A stretch of 64,000 bases of DNA from Hedera helix (GCA_947179155.2 OX359270.1:19131556-19195555); one strand, 5' to 3'. Counted from the first letter of the stretch, positions 21,118-34,163 are shown. The notes: generated from the letters alone by a model not told the origin. Numbers and translations: made by a program.

Positions 21118-24100
21118 TGTTTGGAATATGCATGTGAATGATATTTCTCAATTATAAGATTTGATGATGTGTTTTAAAAGATAAATGAACTAATATGCAA
21201 ATATGTCTGCATTGATGAAAGATGTAAAGTCCTTAATAGTTAATAGACATTATGTTCTAAGGACTTAGATTGACAAGGTCAAATTTGTTAAGTTGATCTC
21301 ATATGAGTTAATAGCATTGTACAGTCCTTCAAAAAGATCACTATGTATAAGGACTATATATATAGAAAGATCAAACTTGTTAGGTTGATCTTAAATTGTA
21401 ATAGATAGGCCTGATCGTCAAAAGTACAACAGTCTGGCAAGAGAGTTAAAGCAAGAATCGCAGACTACACTTACGATCGTAGAGTCTGCAAGCCATCAGT
21501 ATAACCAGTCACGCGCTCACATTTCCAAAGCAGAATCATAGAGCGTCTATTCAAAAGATCATCAGTATGAAGACCCTGAATGACCGGCAAGCAAACAGAA
21601 GATCCAAGCACCAACTCCATCAACAAGACTGATTGAGAAGTGAAGTGTCATTCAGATAGAAGTCTTATAAAATCACTCAAAGGAAGATCGTAGAGTCTCC
21701 TAGGAAGATCGTAGAGTCTGCCTGGTAAACGCAGAATAAGGCTCGAAAAATCGTAGAGTCCTCTCGGCAGATCGTAGAGTTGTCTCGGCATCGTAGAGCT
21801 GACTCTCGGGATCGTAGAGTCCATATAGACAGTCACTCTACGATTCTCCTAATCTTATCTACGAACCAAGCAGAGTCAAAGTTCAGAATCATGACAGCAA
21901 TACTCATAAAGATTATTCAGTAGGCTGTCCTTGGGCTGTTAAACAAACTGAATGAAGATCTCGTACATCTACAGCATCTAGTCTGAACTGAGATCGCAGA
22001 GCAGTTCAAATCATAACTCTACGATTACACTACGACTTACACCACAAGTCAGATAAGTCGTGAAATGATAAAGCAAGTTCAGATGTACAACGTTCAAAGC
22101 AATCAAGCTGAAGATATTCAAATGCTACCTGTCATAAACAGCCTTTGATTGTACAGCAGAGAATGAAACTAAAAGTTCGTAGAGCAGTCCTCTACAATAA
22201 AGATCTGGCACCTGAAGGTTCATAGAGCAGTCTTCCATGACATATAGAATCAAGCAGTTCGAGCAAGCCTGAAGTTCATAGAGCAATCCTCTATGATAAG
22301 AAATCATCTGTTAAAGCTTAAACCAGATCACAGACTTATGCTCTATATACATAAAGCACAATGAAGATCACGAAGCATGAGAAGCATATTGTCAGGACCG
22401 CAAGACTTGGATAAAATCGCAGAGTCAATCACTCTCTGATCTACACAGAAGCCTACGACAGACAAGATCGTAGAGCTACATAGCAGAACCAGCAGATGAC
22501 TCAACGATCAGAAGCAAGAAGCTACAACTGGATTGATCGTTGAGTACTTAAGTGCCAACTAGGATTGAAGATATCTAAGCACTTCAGACAGTAGTCTCAA
22601 AATGAGTTGCTAATTACTTCAGAAACAACCACGTCAACACTTCTAAGGCATCTGCTATAGAAGAAGTCAGAAATGTCAGAATACTGACTTATGCGTGCTG
22701 AGTGTCAGAGCAAAGACTTCTAGTATCATGCATCAGGCTCAAGAAATCAGAAGACTGTGTCTCAACGATCATATTCTTTAAAAGACCTGTCCACTCTATG
22801 AAGACTGGGAAGAACACGAGACTGACATCTCTACAGTGATAAAGAAGACAAGTCAACAAGTCAGAGCCTACAGAGCAGCTGATTCTTAAAGTCAAGGAAA
22901 ACATTTATTGATGAATCAGAAGATTAACTAGCAAAGAATATAATAATCGTTGATGAACAACTCTGAGAGAGCAACGGCTAAATTCAGAGAAAGCTGAGCT
23001 ACAGGTTAATATATCAGAACATGTCAGAAAAGGAAAAAGCACTGACACGCGGCAAGAAAGTCAACATTGAAGATATTAAGGATCTGCACAAAGCCAAATG
23101 AAACAAACGGGATTTCATTCAACGGTAATATATATGCCCAGAGATATAAAGGCTTACAAGATGAACAAAGAAAGTAGTTGTTGTAGTTATTGAAAAATAT
23201 ACACGAGAGATATGATGGTAGACAACAACCGATCGTAGAGTGGAACAGAAAATGAAGATGCTGAAGGACTCTACGATCCATCAGAACACTCACACTGAAT
23301 TGAGAGAGACATAGAGATAAATAACTCTATTATAAGAGAAGTGTTTAGAGCTGCTAGGCACCTGGAAGAGAGAAGCTTAAACGTCAACTTGATACATACA
23401 TTGTAGCAACTGAGTACCAAAAGGAAGAAGCATCACAGTCATCTCAGAAGTTCATCTCGAGAAGTTATCAAGTACCAAAGGAGCTTAAATGCAAAAGCCT
23501 AGCAGCACAATGGGTGATCTTGAGTAGTTGCTGAATATCAGAAAGAAGGAGAATATCAACGACAAACATCAGCAGCATTCAACGATGGATCATAAGCAGC
23601 TGCTAAGTACCAGAAGATAAAGAAGATCAAAGTTCATCTTAGCAGCACAACCCAACGAGCATCCAACACACAAAAGAGGGTCAAAGGATCCTTGCCCAAG
23701 TGGCTAAAAAGAAATCAAGTCTGCTGGACTTGTTGAGTACCGAAGGGTACAAGAGATTCTAAGTCTGCTGGACTTAGTCTACAGTCCAAAGCTGCTAGCT
23801 TTGATGAGGGCAAGAGTGTCCTAGTCTTAATGTGACTAAAGGAACCAAAGCTGCTAGCTTTGATGAGGGCGAGAGTGTCCTAGTCCAAAGGACTAAATCT
23901 TAGTGGATTTCCTACTGTTAAGTAGAAGAGTGGAGTAGGAGTTATTCAGTCTCCGAACCACTATAAATCTCTTGTGTCATTTTACTTTATGTCTTTTATA
24001 TTCTGCACAATATCTGCTTTCACCCATACTAGATTAACACACTAAATTGAAATGGTTCATATTTCTTTAAGGGGTTTATTAAAAGTAAAATCCGCTGTGC

Positions 24101-24222
24101 TTGAATTGATTCTATCATTTATAACTAATATGCTTTCGTTGCAAAAGTAAAAAGTTTTTAAATGATCTATTCAACCCCCCCCCCCCCCTTCTAGATCTCT
24201 ATTGTGTCCACGGGAACTAACA
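21118..24222 (+). mobile_element. Solo long LTR (family S, copy 1; SIRE-like copia by its 3' end)
   Basis: The TSD AAGAC lies at 21113-21117 and 24223-24227, and copia-1 gag continues across. It begins TGTTTGGAATATGC and ends GGGAACTAACA after a TTCAACCCCC…TTCTAGATC segment, an LTR end familiar from plant SIRE/Maximus-type copia elements; lineage is inferred from that alone. It is 3105 bp with no coding sequence. The U3 part carries about 18 copies (one mismatch allowed) of TCGTAGAG, mostly forward. At 23716-23862 it has four hairpins of six-base stem and TGCTG/TGCTA loop, then a TATAAAT box at 23962. A related copy is at 43144-46271. Confidence 0.88.
23962..23968 (+). promoter_or_regulatory. 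TATA box of solo LTR S copy 1
   Basis: TATAAAT follows the conserved CTCCGAACCAC segment. Copy 2 has TTTAAA at the same place (about 45896), so the box is damaged there. Confidence 0.65.
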
Positions 24223-24227
24223 AAGAC

Positions 24228-24720
24228 ACATGTCCTAAAGATGATCAATTGGATTGATAAATTGGGATAACTAAGTTTTGTCAAGGATGAAGAGTTAAGT
24301 CAAGATTCGACCTTGCAGTCACTCACTAACTCCCTTTCACAAATTGTTGTGAACTTCAACATTAATAAGCTAGTCGTCAGTTTATCTGATTTGGTTAAAC
24401 ATGTTGAAGATTGTTGATAGTCACTTTTCTTCCAAGAAAAATCAAGTCTCACTCGTAGATGAATCTTCTGAACTAAAGAAGATGACCAAAGGTTTTTCTG
24501 AGAAGTCAGAAAGGATAGAAGACAAATAAAAGGAACTAATTAAATGACATAAATAAAAGTGATCCCGATGGCAAAGGAGTTTGCTTTCATTGCGATAAGT
24601 TGGGACACTGGAAGAACAACTACAAGAGAGTTACAGTATCTAAGAAGAAGAAACTTGGAGAAGATTCTACTTACAGATATAAATTTGTTCATAATGAAAT
24701 CGAACTTTCTATAAGTCAAG
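24228..24720 (+). pseudogene. Copia-1 gag, C-terminal part with zinc knuckle
   Basis: It continues the gag after the insert. A zinc knuckle CFHCDKLGHWKNNYK lies near 24580-24625, with the last cysteine changed to tyrosine. Frames are broken elsewhere. Confidence 0.75.
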
Positions 24721-27240
24721 TTCTACTTGGGTATTAGATACCAGCTGATGGTCTCACATATGCAAGTCGTTGCAGAGACTAAACATAAGTAGAAGGTTGA
24801 ACTAAAGATAAGTAATCATGTGCGTGGTTGATGGAGCAAAAGATTGATGCATTATCCATAGGAACTTATAGTTTAGCATTGCCTACGGGTAAGTCTATTA
24901 AGTTAGTAAGTTGTTAGTATGATGATTACTTGATGGAAATTGTATACTTGACCTACATGAAAAATATTTCAAGTTGAACAAACTAAAGGCAAATAGATGA
25001 TATGAATCATACATTCATATTACACTGTAAACTCGGTCACATTAATGAAATAAGAAGTAACAAGTTGTATAAAACAAATGGGCTTTTAGACCGTTTGATA
25101 ATGAATTAAATACAACTTGTGAATCTTGTATCACGGATAATATGACTAAATCTTCATTTAGAAGACATGAAGAGAGAGTTACAGAGTTGTTAGAGTTGGT
25201 ACACAGAGTTGTATGTGGGACTTATGACAACAAATACAAGAAGAGGGTATTCATTTATTACTTTCACTTATGATTTTAGATTTTGATATATGTATTTTAT
25301 GAAATACAAATCTAAATTATTTGAAATGTTCAAAGAATCAGAAGTAAAGTAAGGAAAAAAAAAACCAAAAGTATTAAAGTTCTTCGATTAGATCGAGAAG
25401 GGAATACTTAAACAGTAAGTTTCTAGATCATCTCAAGTGCAATTGGTATTCTCTCACAATGGACATAGTGATTATCTATGATGAGTATTACCGATATTCC
25501 AGTATCCTTCTAGGTTTTGCCTTAGAAACGGCCGCACATCTACTAAATAAAATACCTTCTTAATCCGTCCCTAAGACTCCATGTGAGTTATAGATAGGGA
25601 GAAAATCAAGAATTAAGTATGTTAAGATTTTGGATTGTCCAGCTTATGTCAAAAGGTTTGACAGTGATAAGCTAGAGACAATATCTGATAAGTGTAAACT
25701 TGTGGGATATCCTAAAGAAAGTTTAGGATATCACTTCTATAATCCGACTAATTAAAAGATGTTTGTTAAAACACGATGCCTTCTAGGAAAAGGAGTTTGT
25801 CCTTAAAGGGTTAGTGGTCGTAAAATAGATCTTGAATAAGTTCAATAACCACAAAATACTGCAGATCAAGTGAAGGAATCTGTACAAATAGAAAAACATA
25901 TTGTACCACAAGCAAGTCGTAAATCTGGTTTAGTACCGAAGATACCTAAGAGGTATGGATTCATCATAGATGATGATGATAAGGTACGCATTATAGTGAA
26001 TGATGATCCAGTTACATATAATGAGGTATGAGTAGTAGAGACTCAAGAGAAATGGCTAATGACCATGAAAATCGAAATGGGTCTTTTAGAAAGACTAAAG
26101 CATATGGCAAGGTGGAGACCTATAAGACCTGACTAGTGGCGAAAATGTTTCAAACAAGCTCAATGAGTTGACTATAATAAAAATTTTCACTGGTAAAAAT
26201 GCTTAAGTGCATTTGGATTTTGTTTGTAGTTGTAACTTACCATACAAAAGGATTATGTATGATACAACCAAGGGATTTATCTCCATAAAGATAGAGTAAA
26301 TTAAGTATGTAAGCTACAACGATCCAATAATGGATTGAAGCAAGTTTCTCAAAGATGGAACAACCGTTTTTGATGAGACAATCAAAGAAGTTTAATTTTA
26401 TCAAAAAATGAGGATAAACCAAGTGTGTATAAAAGGTTAGTGGGAGCATTGTGACATTCCTAGTACTATATGATAATATACTGCTGATAAGGAATTAGGA
26501 ATGACATACCGATGCTACAATCAGTGAAGATATAGTTATTTAAACACTTCTCCATCAAGGACTTGGGAAAAGCATCCTAACATTCTGTTATGGATAAGGG
26601 TCTATAGAGATAGATCATAAAGGATGCTCGGCTTAACCCAAGTAACGTACATTGATTCGTTGATATGTACTAGACCTGATATTACTTATGTATGATAAGC
26701 AAATATCAGTTCAATCCTGAAGAAGAATATTAAAAAAAAAAAAGTTTCCAATGGTGGGTCTGATTTAAAACTAGAGGGCTTAACAGACTCAAGTTTTTTT
26801 ATCAGACTAACCAAGACGATAACATATCCGTTTCAGGTTAAATGATTACATTGAACGGTGATGCAGTGAGTTGAAAAAGTTTTAAACAGCAAAGAGTTGC
26901 GGATTTAGTGACAAAGACATAGTAAATAACAATAAGTGAATCTGTAAAGCTGATTGTTTGGTTCAACAAGTTCATTACAGAACTTGAAACGGTTCTTAGC
27001 ATTAAAGGAGTTTAATTCACCAAAGAACCTAGGTCTCGTCTGAAATTCAAACATGTGTTGCGGCACTTTTGAATGATTAAATGAATCATTGAAAAGGAGA
27101 TGACACCATAGAGATGGCAGACTCTCAGTACAGCATTACAGATCCAATAACTAAAACATTTACTAAGTAATTCGTACGCCACTTAGAGAATAATGGTATG
27201 GGATACCAAAGGGCGATTTGCTTTAGTGCAAGTGAGAGAT
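24721..27240 (+). pseudogene. Copia-1 pol: protease, integrase, RT, RNase H (decayed)
   Basis: The order matches Ty1/copia pol. A protease trace, STWVLDTS, lies at 24720-24745 (DTG altered to DTS, followed by a stop). The integrase zinc region and catalytic core follow at about 25000-25500. The conserved region after integrase reads CPAYVKRFDSDKLETISDKC near 25635-25695. The RT connection, VCKLQRSNNGLKQ, is near 26305-26345. RNase H ends in RSRLKFKHVLRHF near 27030-27070. Stops and frameshifts occur throughout. It ends in CAAGTGAGAGAT, the polypurine-type tract, at 27240. Confidence 0.85.
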
Positions 27241-29216
27241 TGAAAATAGTATGCCCTCAAGTCAATCACATTTGATGTGATATGCATATACTTTGTAAAT
27301 CTTATTCGATTTATTAATAAAAGTAACAAGTCATTTCTTTATTCGTGATTAATTGATTGAATTAATTATATCAATAAACCCATAGTTTTAAGTAATGCTT
27401 TTAGAATCAAATATTAATTATGTTAATGAGATCTAAATTCAAGATAGCTCAAAACTAAAATGTTCTTAATCGTGAGATTACTAAAATGAAGATTAGTGAA
27501 TCTGGATAGATTAGTACATACTATACTTGCTCTTATGAAGTAAATAATTGATCTCATAATCATTTGTGTAGAGACACTAAAACAAGTATGTAAGTGCTTA
27601 TTAGAGAATAAGTTCACTGAACGTGACTCGCTCAAGAAACACCTAATTAAGTTTTACTTGTTTGTCAATATGAGTTCCTTTTGTGATAGTAATACAAGTG
27701 ATCCTTGGACTTGAGAACATCATAGTACCTTGTGTATGATGAGTTATACTTTGGTATATTCTTTAAAATCTTTATGGTATATCACAAGGTATGATCGGGT
27801 ATAATAAGTTGTACATAGAGGTAGGTGAATGGTCCACAAAGGATCTACCACTTCCAGTAAAGGAAGAGAATGTCCTATATAACTCGATAAATGACAACTC
27901 AGAAATCATTGGCCAATGTGGAATGTAAATTAGAAACTAATGAAAATTAGAAAGGAGTTTCTAATTTACATTAGATGCGTACATTTGTGAATTGAAATGT
28001 ATATGATCAAATAAAATAAGACTTGACAGTAATTCTATGTCTTATATTTGATTGGGATATTGAGTGGTAGAATGATTGAATTATACGGTAACTATTCGTT
28101 GAAAGGTTCTTTTACGATCAAATGTTGAAATCTATATTATCTGAAATGTCGATTAATCTCTAAGAGGGATTACCCTTATTGTAAGAATAAATATTATTTA
28201 TTAATAAATTAAATGGTTTAATTTATTTATTTATATAAATAAGATTAGAAAGGTTATAATTAATTTATTCTACGACTAGTTTAATATGAAAAACCTAAAG
28301 GGTCACACTGCAACAAAGTAATATTTATTTTAGAAGTGAATGGCATAATCGTAATAATAAATTAAGTATATTTATATTATAGTGATAAAATATTTTAAAT
28401 AGCTTAATATTTATAGTTTAGTATTTTATAAATACTAGTTATAAATTTATGAGATAAGTCTTATTATTATTATTACTATTATTATTATTTAGTTCGTAGA
28501 TGGTTTAGAAATTAATTAATAAATAATAGTATTATTATAAATAATTAAGTTCTTAAATGGTTTAGGAATTATAATTATTTTAATAATTAATTTAGTTCCT
28601 AAATGATTTAGGAATTAATTAATAAGTACTCTCAATATTAAATAATTAAGTTCCTAAATGATTTAGGAATTTTAATTAATTTATTTATTTTCTAATTAGA
28701 TTAGAAATTAAATTAAAACCCTAATCCTAAATAGTTTAGTGGGGTTGACTATATCTTTAAATAAGAGGAGTCTTATCATATATTAAGGTTACACACTCTT
28801 TCACAAGAATAGCGAGAATACTTCATAATTCTCTATATTTAAGGAGTTAGAGAAAGAGAGAGATAATTAGGGCTACTCATCCATGGTTTGGATAAATTAA
28901 AATTCACTTCTTTAATTCATAAATCTCTTGGTAGATCACCTCTAAAGGTTTCACACTTGGGGAGCTAACATTTATTCATGAAATCTAATCGGTGAATTTG
29001 AAGAAGAACGCGAATAAGTAAAGGGAGTTGAACTTGTACATATGAAAGCTTGGTTCTACAAAGGTATAAATCTTTTATCATTTCTCAATTAATAATAGTC
29101 GCATAAGAAAGATCCTAGTTATTGATTTGTAGAAAAATTTTAAAATATGATTTTGTTTGCTTCTATTGCGCTTATATAATTTGATTATATGTATGTTATA
29201 TTTTTGCAAACCAACA
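27241..29216 (+). repeat. 3' LTR of copia-1
   Basis: TGAAAATAGTATGCCC…CAAACCAACA, 1976 bp, preceded by a polypurine-type tract and followed by the TSD TAATG. The same LTR family is found at 31835-36949 (interrupted) and 51254 to the right edge (interrupted). It contains a hairpin array at 28493-28669. A TATA-like TTTAAATA at about 28757 may be its promoter. The short minus ORF at 27423-27635 recurs in each LTR copy because the LTR recurs, not because it encodes a protein. Confidence 0.9.
28493..28669. repeat. Tandem hairpins in the copia LTR
   Basis: TTCCTAAATGATTTAGGAA, a perfect nine-base-arm inverted repeat, lies at 28596-28614 and 28651-28669. Versions with paired or wobble changes lie at 28550-28568 and about 28493-28511. 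Spacing is about 46-57 bp. Confidence 0.8.
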
Positions 29217-29221
29217 TAATG

Positions 29222-29880
29222 AATTACTTATCAGAATGAGGATGTTAAATAATATTTGTGAGTACTGTAAGCATCTGAGACATGACTAATCGATGTGAAG
29301 TGGTTAAATTCCTCGTTAGGTTCCTCGGACCCAAGTACAAGGTTGTTATTACTATTCTGAATGCCAGATAAGTAAGAATATTCATATGAAGAGATATCGC
29401 TATAACTATATATAAATCAAGTGAGGGTTTGAAGTAGTTTGGTATGCTCTATACGAAAAGAGAATATTGCACCGGACAAAGACACAAATATTTGTCACAA
29501 ATAAAGATGCAAACATTTAACATGATATAAACATTCATCGCCAAATTCTCTATTCTCAAGAACCGTCCTAATTTATTTAATGTCGTGAATCTTCGATATG
29601 TAAAAGTTGTAGAATATTTAAATCTTAAGGTTAAAATTGGACCGTTATATATGGTGTTATCTATTTTTACGGATGTACTTCAAGTTGATACTTATAAAAA
29701 ATGATGAGATTGAGATCAAGTTAAAATTCAGGGACAAAGTGAAAAAAAAATTAATATATAGTCTAAAATAAGACTAATTCAACCAATACGATCATGGGAT
29801 CATTAGTTAAGTTGGTAAATGTATAGAGTTTAACGCAAAAGGTCCGTCGTAGCTAGTGTGGGAATTTTGGGGGTGTTACA
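29222..29880 (+). repeat. LTR-B, last segment
   Basis: Resumes the Tekay-like LTR after copia-1 and ends GGGGGTGTTACA at 29880. It matches 35640-36240 of the solo LTR, for example the GGTTCCTCGGACCCAAGTA stretch. Copia-3 pol follows directly. Confidence 0.88.
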
Positions 29881-31834
29881 CCTTCGAAATCCGCCTCTAA
29901 GACCCCATACGAGATATGTACATGGATGAAACCAAGTCTTAAGTATGTTAAGATTTGGGGTTATCCAGCTTATGTTAAAAAGTTTGAGAATGACAAGCTA
30001 GAGATAAGATCCGACAAGTGTAAATTTATGGGATATCCTAAAAAAAGTTTAAAATTACTTCTTCCATCCAACTGATCACAAGCTTTAAGCTGTGAAACAT
30101 ACTACCTTCTTGGAAAATGAGTTTATCATTGATGGGGTCAGTAGGATTAAGATAGACCTTGAAGAAGTTCAAGAACCGCAAATTACTATGGATCAAAGTG
30201 AGTTACCTAACCAAGTAAAAGAACATACTGTACCACAACCTATTCGTAAATCTGAAAGAGTGTCGAAGATACCTAATAGATGATAATGATTCATTGACTT
30301 ACGAAAAGGCTATGAGTAGTAAAGACTCAGAGAAATAGCTAGCAGCCATGAAATCAAAGATGGACTCTATGTATGAGAATCAAGTATGGACTTTGCTTAC
30401 TCCACCCGATGGCATAAAGCCCATTGGGTGTAAATGAATTTTTAAGAAAAAGACTGGAGCAGATAGCAAGGTGGAGACCTATAAGGCCCGATTGGCTGCA
30501 AAAGTTTCAAACAAAGACAAAGTGTTAACTATAATGAAACCTTCTCACCGGTAGCAATGCTCAAGTCCATTCAAATTTTGCTTGTGATTGCAGCTTATTT
30601 TGACTACTAAATATGGCAAATGAACGTGAAAATGGCCTTCCTTAATGGAAAACTAGAAGAAGATGTATATATGATACAGCTGAAGGGTTTTGTTTCAAAG
30701 GTTGAAACAAATCAAGTCTGTAAGCTACAACGATCCATTTATGGATTGAAGCATGCTTCTCGAAGATGGAACATCCATTTTAATGAGACAATCAAATAGT
30801 TTGATTTTATTAAAAATGAGGATGAACCATATATGTACAAGAAGGTTAGTGGGAGCGTTGTCACATTTCTAGTATTATTATGTTAATGATATATTAGTGA
30901 TAGGGAATGATGTTCATATGCTTCAGTCGATCAAGATATGGTTGTCTAAACACTTCTCCATGAAAAGGACTTGGGAGAAGCATCCTACATTTTGGGGAAT
31001 CTAAAGAGATAGATCTAAAAGGATGTTCGTCTTGTCCTAAGAAACGTACATTGATTCGATGCTAAAGAAGTTTAGCATGGAAGATTCCAAAAGCGGACGC
31101 ATACCGATGGGTCATGGAATACATCTCTCCAGGAAATAGGCACCAAAGACACCTGAAGAGAGAGACCATATGAGTAAGATTCATTATGCCTCAACAATAG
31201 GATTTATCATGTACAGAATTATATATACTAGACCTGATGTTGCTCATGCACTTAGTGTAACAAGCAGATATTAGTCGAATCTTAAAGAAGAACACTGGAA
31301 GGTAGTGAAAAACTTTCTAAAGTACTTAAGAAGAACTAAGGATATATTTCTTGTCTATGGTGCGTTTGATTTGAAACTAGAGGGCTATACAAACTCAAGT
31401 TTTCAAACAGACCAAGATGGCGCAATGAGTTGGAAGAGTTCCAAGCAGTAAACAATTGTTGACTCAGTGACAGAGGCAGAGTACATAGCTATAAATGAAG
31501 CTGCAAAGAAAGTTATTTGGATGAAAAAGTTCGTAACCAAACTCGGGGTGATTCATAGCATTTAAGGACTAGTGCCTTTATTTTATGACAACGCGGGAGC
31601 TATTGCACAAGCCAAGCAACCCAGGTCTCATCAGAAATCAAAACATGTGTTACGACGATTTTATTTGATTAAAGAAATCATTGAAAAAGAAGACGTCACC
31701 GTGGAGCGAGTGGACTCTCAATACAAATTTACAGATCTATTTACTAAAGCATTAACGCAACAGTAGTTTGATCATCACTTAAAAAAGATGGGTATTAGAT
31801 ACCGTGGCGATTGGCTTTAGTACAAGTGGGAGAT
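29881..31834 (+). pseudogene. Copia-3 pol, integrase end to RNase H
   Basis: It resumes in the region after the integrase core (CCTTCGAAATCC; compare 40307 in copia-2). Recognisable pieces are KIWGYPAYVKKFENDKLE-like text near 29945-30010, a linker ending RKSERVSKIPNR (to 30283), RT text with VCKLQRSIYGLKHAS near 30715-30760, and a well kept RNase H end at 31572-31766 with LFYDNAGAIAQAKQP and KHVLRRFYLIKE. A polypurine-type CAAGTGGGAGAT ends at 31834. There are stops and frameshifts between these blocks. The element is less decayed than copia-1. Confidence 0.87.
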
Positions 31835-33020
31835 TAAAAGTAGTATGCACACAAGCCAATCACATTTGATGTGATGTAGCATATACTTTGTAATCTTATT
31901 TATTTATTAATAAAAGAATTCTTTTATTTAAAAGCATTTTTTTATTCATATTTAATTGTTGAATTAATTGTAATAAGCCCATAATTTTGAGCAATATTTT
32001 TAGAATCAAGATGATGATCATGTTAATGAGATCTAAATTTAAGATAGCTCAAAACTAAAATTATTCCTAATTGTGGGATCATTAAAGTAGGGATTAGTGA
32101 ATCCGGATAGATTAGTACATATTATGCTTACTCTTATGAAGAAGATGATTGATCTCATAATCATTTGTATGGAGACACTAAAGCAAGTATGTAGGTGCTT
32201 ATTAGATATTAAGTTCACTAAACGTGACTCGCTCATAGAACACCTAATGGAGTTTTACTTGCCTGTCAATAGGAGTTCCTAATGTGATAGTAGTATAAGT
32301 GATCTTTAGACTTGAGATCATCATACTATCTTGTGTATAATGAGTTATACTTTGACATATTTCTTAAGATCTTTAGGGTATAACAAAGGGTATGCTCGGG
32401 TATAATAAATTATACATGGAGATATGTGAATGATCAACAAAAATTCTATCACTTCTAGTAAAGGGAGATAATTTCCTATGAGATTCGATAAATGACAATC
32501 CAGTAGTCCTTGGTCAAAGCAGAATAGAAATTAGAAAGAAGTTTTTAATTTACATTAATTAGAGTTATGCATTTTAGAATCGAAATGCATATGATCCAAT
32601 AAAATAAAACTTGATAGTCATTTCATATCTTATATTTGATTGGGACATTCTTTGATAGAATGATTAAACTATATGATAACTATTCCTGTAATAGGTTCTT
32701 TTGTGATCAAATGTTGAAATTCATATTATCTGAAAAGTCATTGATCGCTAAGGTGACTTTCCCTTATTGTGGAATAAATATTATTTATTTAAATAAATTA
32801 AATAGTTTAATTCATTTATATAAATAAGATTAGAATTGTTCTAATTAATTTATTCTACAACTGGTATAATATAGAGAACTTAAAGGGTCATACCACAAAC
32901 AAAAAAAAATAGAAGTAAGTGGCATAATCGTAATAATAAATTAAGTATATTTAACTTATATTATGGTTATAGAATAAATTAAATAACTTAATATTTATAA
33001 TTTAGTATTTTAGAAATACT
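31835..33020 (+). repeat. Copia LTR shared by copia-3 and copia-2, first segment
   Basis: It starts TTAAAAGTAGTATGC (the expected TG is mutated to TT/TA) after the copia-3 polypurine tract and matches 27241 onward. It is interrupted at 33020 (flank ATACT) by a solo Tekay-like LTR. Confidence 0.88.
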
Positions 33021-34163
33021 TGTAATATTCCAAACTTTCGATGTTCCTGTAATTCAATTTTATGTGAATAAATAAAGGTTCAATTAAGATTCATAATGTG
33101 TTATGTGATAATTCTATATGTAGGATTCTGTATTTTGATTCAAGTAGTAAATCTTCACGTTTGCAAATTATATCGGAATGACAATTTAAAGTTAAAACCT
33201 AAACCCTAAGGGTTAAAACCTAAGGATTATAACCTAGAAGATTCTTCAACCGTCTTAAGACATATATCGTATTTCACGAAATAACGTTTATATGAACTAT
33301 AAATGCTATTTATCCAATAAAAAAATTTCTTAAAAAACGTGTAAAATCACTATTCACGATATGACTTTTTCATTCGTTTGATTATTTTTCTTCATCTGTA
33401 GGAATTCATACATTTCACAACATAGTGTTAATATGAGATTTAGATGTCAGTAAACCAAAAAAAAAATTTGAAAAAAAGACACGATTTACGAGAAAACGTT
33501 TGTCGTCTTTTTGAACGTTCTTTTCAACATTTTGACTTTTTATATTTCATAAAATAGTATTCTTATGAGGTATGGATGTTAATTAGCCAATAATTTTTTT
33601 TGTCTCAAAATACGTGCAAACACTATTCATTCAGACACTGTCTTCCGAATTTTAAAAATTCACAGTTTCGAATAAAAATTTTACGGACAACAAAAATATT
33701 TTCACAAATAAAAATATTTACAAAAAAATGACTGTGGGGTTATGAAATTTTAAAATAGAACAAATACGGAAAGAAATACGTAAAAGCACACTTTACGAGA
33801 AATATACATAAATGTATCCGAGATTAAAATAAGGTATAAACTACAAGGCTTACACGAGACATCATATTAACAATATATGAAGTATTTTATGAATAAAATA
33901 CGTATAACTAATTAAAACTAATATTACTGATGCATAATATTTTAAATTAATCGCACGCGATTTATCCGATATATTAAAATTTCAACCAATCGGAAGAAAT
34001 AATGACAAAACAGCTTGATAACCTTTTAGGAGACTAAGTGAACAGTTTGCTCTTGAAAATATCTAGATATTATGTTATTTTTATTAATTAAATAATATGC
34101 AAAAAGACTAAAATGCCCTTGGCTTTTCAACTAAAGACCAAACTACTCTGACCCTTGGTTTTC

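Larger units (their letters stand above)
17019..29216 (+). mobile_element. Ty1/copia element 'copia-1', plus orientation, with nested inserts
   Basis: It is flanked by TAATG at 17014-17018 and 29217-29221, and LTR-B sequence continues across the joined flanks. Order: 198-bp remnant of the 5' LTR, primer-binding site, long leader (with Helitron insert), gag (split by a solo LTR), protease, integrase, RT, RNase H, polypurine-type AGTGAGAGAT and a 1976-bp 3' LTR. Coding regions have many stops and frameshifts. The 5' LTR starts at a point homologous to about 29019 of the 3' LTR, so roughly 1.78 kb of its 5' end is missing although the TSD is exact. Confidence 0.88.

Noticed and set aside
21473..22470. 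Possible CRISPR-like array because of regularly recurring TCGTAGAG
   Set aside because: The word is only eight to nine bases, spacing is irregular, orientation varies, and it lies in a plant LTR.
27423..27635. Minus-strand 70-codon ORF (MSESRSVNL) recurring at 32039 and 51446
   Set aside because: It recurs with the copia LTR; frames diverge after the first 60 codons and no domain is visible.
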